Assembly: GCA_034659855.1 (NCBI GenBank)
Contig: JAYEIA010000231.1
Location: 1-26,766 of the forward strand
Direction of reading: 5' to 3'
DNA length: 26,766 nucleotides
Source: JAYEIA01 sp034659855
GTDB taxonomy: Bacteria; Bacteroidota; Bacteroidia; Bacteroidales; JAADGE01
In this document: positions 24,004 through 26,766 of the stretch, in pieces
Numbering within the stretch: the first letter of the stretch is position 1
Layout: the number at the start of each line of letters is the position of its first letter
The notes under the pieces: model-generated
Told to the model about the DNA's origin: nothing
The model's input: only the letters and a program-made list of their open reading frames with translations
Databases searched by the model: none
Position numbers and translations under genes: made by a program

Positions 24004-26730
24004 TTATTGAATAACAAATTTTTGTGTTTGAATCTCATTTTCTGAGCTGAGTTTAATAATGTAAAATCCTCTGTAGAAATTTGAGACATCAACCGTATTT
24101 GTAACCTTATCGTTTTCAAAGACCTTTTTTCCACTGATGTTAAAAATTTCAATTTTCATGTTTTGCGCATCCTCCGGAGTTACAATATGAAGTTTTTCGG
24201 TAACAGGGTTGGGATACAGAGAAAATGAGTTTTCATGAATACGTTTATTTTCCAGACTAATAGTTTGTTCGGGAAGCGTAATATTATCAATCCATGCACA
24301 ATCACTGCCGTTTGAGATACTCCCGTCCTTGTCATAAACCCAACTGATGGTGTAGTTTCCGGGGATTATCGTATAGGTTTCCTGAGCCCAAGGCCATTCT
24401 CCTGACCACTCATCGGCCTGTTCATTATTAATAAAGAAACGTAAATAGTCCCAATTTTCTTCGCCGGATACTTTTTTGTCGAAAGAAATATTTCCGGTTT
24501 CTTCGGTCTGAAAACTTATTGTCATGGTTGATGATTCGCTGTCATTAATATCGGCAGATTGGGCTGAAAAATTGGTTGATTGCGATCCGGGTGAGCTTGT
24601 AAACCAACTGTAATCAGGAAATTCCCAGTTGTGCGAGAATTGGTTTTGTTCAAAGCCGATAATGTCAACAATCAAAAAACTCTGAAGACCTGAAGCCGGA
24701 AATATTGAAGTATTCGGAGTTTGTGCATTATCCCGGACAACAATTTTGTATTCAATTTCATCGCCTGTTTCTGTTATATTATTTCCGAGCGGAGCTTGGT
24801 ATTCATTATTATCAACAAAAATAATCGGTGCATTTTCTTGAGCTTCCTCGTTGATAAACCATTCTACATAGCTATTTTGAGTGTCAATACCCAGATTGTC
24901 GGATAATGTACAGTTTATTTGAGCTTGTCCCCATAAATTGACATAGTATTCAGCAATTGGTGTATGCTCAATGACGGGAGCTTGAGTGTCGGTCAAGGTA
25001 CTAAATTCAAAAAATTGTGTCGGGGCATTGGCAGGTAATGTAACTGTTTCGTACTGGTTTTCTGTTTCAATATAGTATTGATAAGTTTCGGGAGAACCGG
25101 TTCCGGGAATTTCAGCGGTAAATATATCCGTATTGTTTTCAGTCATTTCGATTGCAGTCCAATTTCCGCCCTCCGCTCTATAGTATAATAGCTGTGAGCC
25201 GGCTGTTAAATCTGAAAGCGAAGTGATTTCTGCAGTAACAGTATATGGTCCCGTAAAGTCATCTGTATCCGATAATTCTTGATGTGAAATTGAAGGAAGT
25301 CTGAGATATTCATAGGCAGCCATAATATTAATAATTCCCCAACCATATTCATTGTTTGGATTGTCGGCATTATCGGCACTCATTTTCAACGCATTAAAAA
25401 TTTGCATATTCGTTGCTTCGGGAACCATTTCCATTAAAACACCGGCTCCTCCGGCAGTAATAGGGCAAGAGAAAGATGTCCCGGAGTTTGTTGTCGTACC
25501 GCTTCCGCTACCGGGAACGGCTACCGTAACACCGGAACCCATGGCCATGACTTCAGGCTTAATTCGACCGTCGGCCGTAGGACCAACTGAACTAAAATAT
25601 ACTCTGTCTCCGTTTGAATCAACGGCTCCTACAGCGAGCACGCTGTCTCCGTCGGCCGGAGCTCCAATGGTTGTCGTACCGCCGCCTGAATTTCCGGCAG
25701 AGTTGATCACAAGGATTCCGTAGCTTGCCGCTATGTCTGCTCCAATAGTTATTATTGCGGTATTTCCGTCCAATTCACTTGGAGAGTACCCACTGCCGTC
25801 GTCAAAGTCAATATACCCTAAAGAGGTAGAAGTAATGTCGGGACTATAGTTGTCCGCTGCCCATTCCATAGCCGCTATCCAATGGTCTTCTTCAACCGGG
25901 GTTTCGGAGTCGGTATTTTCGGTTTTTGCCAAAATAAAATCTGCCCCAAAGGCCGGTCCGATAATTGCCCCTTGCTCAAATCCGCCTAATGAACTCAGGG
26001 TTTGTGTTCCGTGGTCTCCTGAGCCCTCATCGGCTTGGTCATCTACGTTTTCGTCATCGTTTACAAAATCATAAGTTGCTATAATATTCATATTGCTGAA
26101 AGCAGGATGTTCCAAATTGTTGAAACCTGCATCCATCACACAAATAACAATTCCGTTTCCGGTGTATCCCAAATCGTGGGCTGCCGGAATGTTAATTTGT
26201 TCGTTTTGAGTGAGTGAACTGCCGTAATCGTAGGTATATCTTGATTCTTTGATGTTTGCCGGAGCATTCGCTTCATTGTTTTGAGGTATCGTTATTTTTG
26301 ATTTGTGTACAATGTCTATTTTTTTTACGAAAGCTAATTGTGCAATTTTATTCAAGTTCTCTGATTTGACTTCGGCAGATATTGCATTCAGCCACTTTGA
26401 GCTGTGCCTTTGTTTGGTAACAAATGGCAATGTTTTTGAAATGTATTCGCTTTTTACGGGAACATCTTTGTAATTTGTTATTTTATCCGTTGTCATATTC
26501 TTCATTCTTCGCTTAACTACATTGGCCGGTAGTGCTTTTCGAGCTGCTTGAATTTTGGAATTAATATTGTTTCCTTTATCTGTAAAGAAAATCCAAACGG
26601 AATAGCTTTCCGTATCCGATTTTTGTGTTAATGCCGCGAGTCGGTCAGAAATTACATCTTGTTTCTGAGCATTGGATAGACTAAAGAAAGCCATTGATGC
26701 AATTATTAATACCAGTAGTTTTGTTTTCAT
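24004..26730 (-). CDS. T9SS-secreted subtilisin-family (S8) serine protease
   Basis: A 908-residue exported protease. A signal peptide (1-22, ending SLSNAQ) precedes a pro-region (about 40-145, with IFFTDKGN and a NLNKIAQLAFVKKIDIV end) typical of secreted Bacteroidota subtilases. The catalytic domain (about 165-475) shows D200 (VICVMDAGF), H240 (SGDHGTQT), the oxyanion asparagine N347 (NSAGNSGG) and the nucleophile S419 (NSGTSFSCP). The triad is therefore complete. Two Ig-like domains (about 478-690), a jelly-roll domain (about 700-835, LRFFINNEQADEW and AWIDNITLP) and a C-terminal T9SS type A sorting domain (about 838-908, FSLYPNPVTEKLHI) follow. It lies 232 bp upstream of the giant nuclease on the same strand but ends in a strong terminator, so the two are probably separate transcripts. 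Confidence 0.94.
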   Translation of the reverse strand: MKTKLLVLIIASMAFFSLSNAQKQDVISDRLAALTQKSDTESYSVWIFFTDKGNNINSKIQAARKALPANVVKRRMKNMTTDKITNYKDVPVKSEYISKTLPFVTKQRHSSKWLNAISAEVKSENLNKIAQLAFVKKIDIVHKSKITIPQNNEANAPANIKESRYTYDYGSSLTQNEQINIPAAHDLGYTGNGIVICVMDAGFNNLEHPAFSNMNIIATYDFVNDDENVDDQADEGSGDHGTQTLSSLGGFEQGAIIGPAFGADFILAKTENTDSETPVEEDHWIAAMEWAADNYSPDITSTSLGYIDFDDGSGYSPSELDGNTAIITIGADIAASYGILVINSAGNSGGGTTTIGAPADGDSVLAVGAVDSNGDRVYFSSVGPTADGRIKPEVMAMGSGVTVAVPGSGSGTTTNSGTSFSCPITAGGAGVLMEMVPEATNMQIFNALKMSADNADNPNNEYGWGIINIMAAYEYLRLPSISHQELSDTDDFTGPYTVTAEITSLSDLTAGSQLLYYRAEGGNWTAIEMTENNTDIFTAEIPGTGSPETYQYYIETENQYETVTLPANAPTQFFEFSTLTDTQAPVIEHTPIAEYYVNLWGQAQINCTLSDNLGIDTQNSYVEWFINEEAQENAPIIFVDNNEYQAPLGNNITETGDEIEYKIVVRDNAQTPNTSIFPASGLQSFLIVDIIGFEQNQFSHNWEFPDYSWFTSSPGSQSTNFSAQSADINDSESSTMTISFQTEETGNISFDKKVSGEENWDYLRFFINNEQADEWSGEWPWAQETYTIIPGNYTISWVYDKDGSISNGSDCAWIDNITLPEQTISLENKRIHENSFSLYPNPVTEKLHIVTPEDAQNMKIEIFNISGKKVFENDKVTNTVDVSNFYRGFYIIKLSSENEIQTQKFVIQ

Positions 26731-26766
26731 ACGTAATTATTATTTATTTTGTTTTATGAGTCCGGT

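Noticed and set aside
25352..25723. 123-codon plus-strand frame opposite the protease gene
   Set aside because: It lies antisense to the subtilisin catalytic domain, which carries the full catalytic triad. The antisense frame shows no family motif.
1..26766. CRISPR array, tRNA or rRNA genes, insertion sequences, prophage
   Set aside because: No regularly spaced repeats of suitable length, no tRNA cloverleaf or rRNA segment recognised, and no transposase, integrase or phage protein in any frame.

Overview
The window looks like a chromosomal segment of a Bacteroidota bacterium, most probably an anaerobic or facultative member of the Bacteroidales/Marinilabiliales group. The evidence: two very large secreted proteins end in type IX secretion system (T9SS) type A sorting domains; several genes are preceded by the Bacteroidota -7 promoter motif TAnnTTTG and lack Shine-Dalgarno sites; intergenic DNA is strongly AT-rich; and there is a sodium-pumping methylmalonyl-CoA decarboxylase locus of the kind used in succinate-to-propionate fermentation. 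No rRNA, tRNA, insertion sequence, prophage or CRISPR array was seen.

Layout. 1-660: the end of a small membrane protein (DUF5684-like) and a convergent DUF4282 membrane protein, separated by a bidirectional terminator. 1219-2430: ornithine aminotransferase (rocD). 2554-4329 (minus): two family-2 glycosyltransferases in a probable operon, one of them a polyprenyl-phosphate mannosyltransferase type. 4818-6113: tRNA methylthiotransferase MtaB, whose stop codon lies in the first unit of a nine-copy 8-bp tandem repeat. 6340-6888: an unrecognised small helical protein. 7210-8376: lipoprotein diacylglyceryl transferase (lgt), preceded by an unusually structured leader. 8545-8676: a 43-codon ORF that looks like a remnant of a larger gene. 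8745-9698 (minus): a D-2-hydroxyacid dehydrogenase.

9997-14713 is the metabolic core: methylmalonyl-CoA epimerase, carboxyltransferase subunit, OadG-type small membrane subunit, biotin carrier and OadB-type sodium-pump subunit, in that order. Together they would take (R)-methylmalonyl-CoA, epimerise it to the (S) form, and decarboxylate it to propionyl-CoA through a carboxybiotin intermediate while exporting Na+. No biotin carboxylase is present, so the locus fits a decarboxylase better than an ATP-dependent carboxylase. The OadB protein carries an atypical N-terminal extension of about 155 residues (signal-like helix plus a predicted beta-rich domain).

14760-15365 (minus) is a SAM methyltransferase. 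The last 11 kb (minus) holds two T9SS cargo proteins: a 2775-residue endonuclease I with a long chain of adhesion-type domains, and a 908-residue subtilisin-family protease. Both are expected to be exported and to degrade extracellular DNA and protein. The most unusual items are the OadB extension, the structured leader before lgt, the repeated domain cassettes in the giant nuclease, a dispersed repeat shared by two divergent intergenic regions, and the mtaB tandem repeat.
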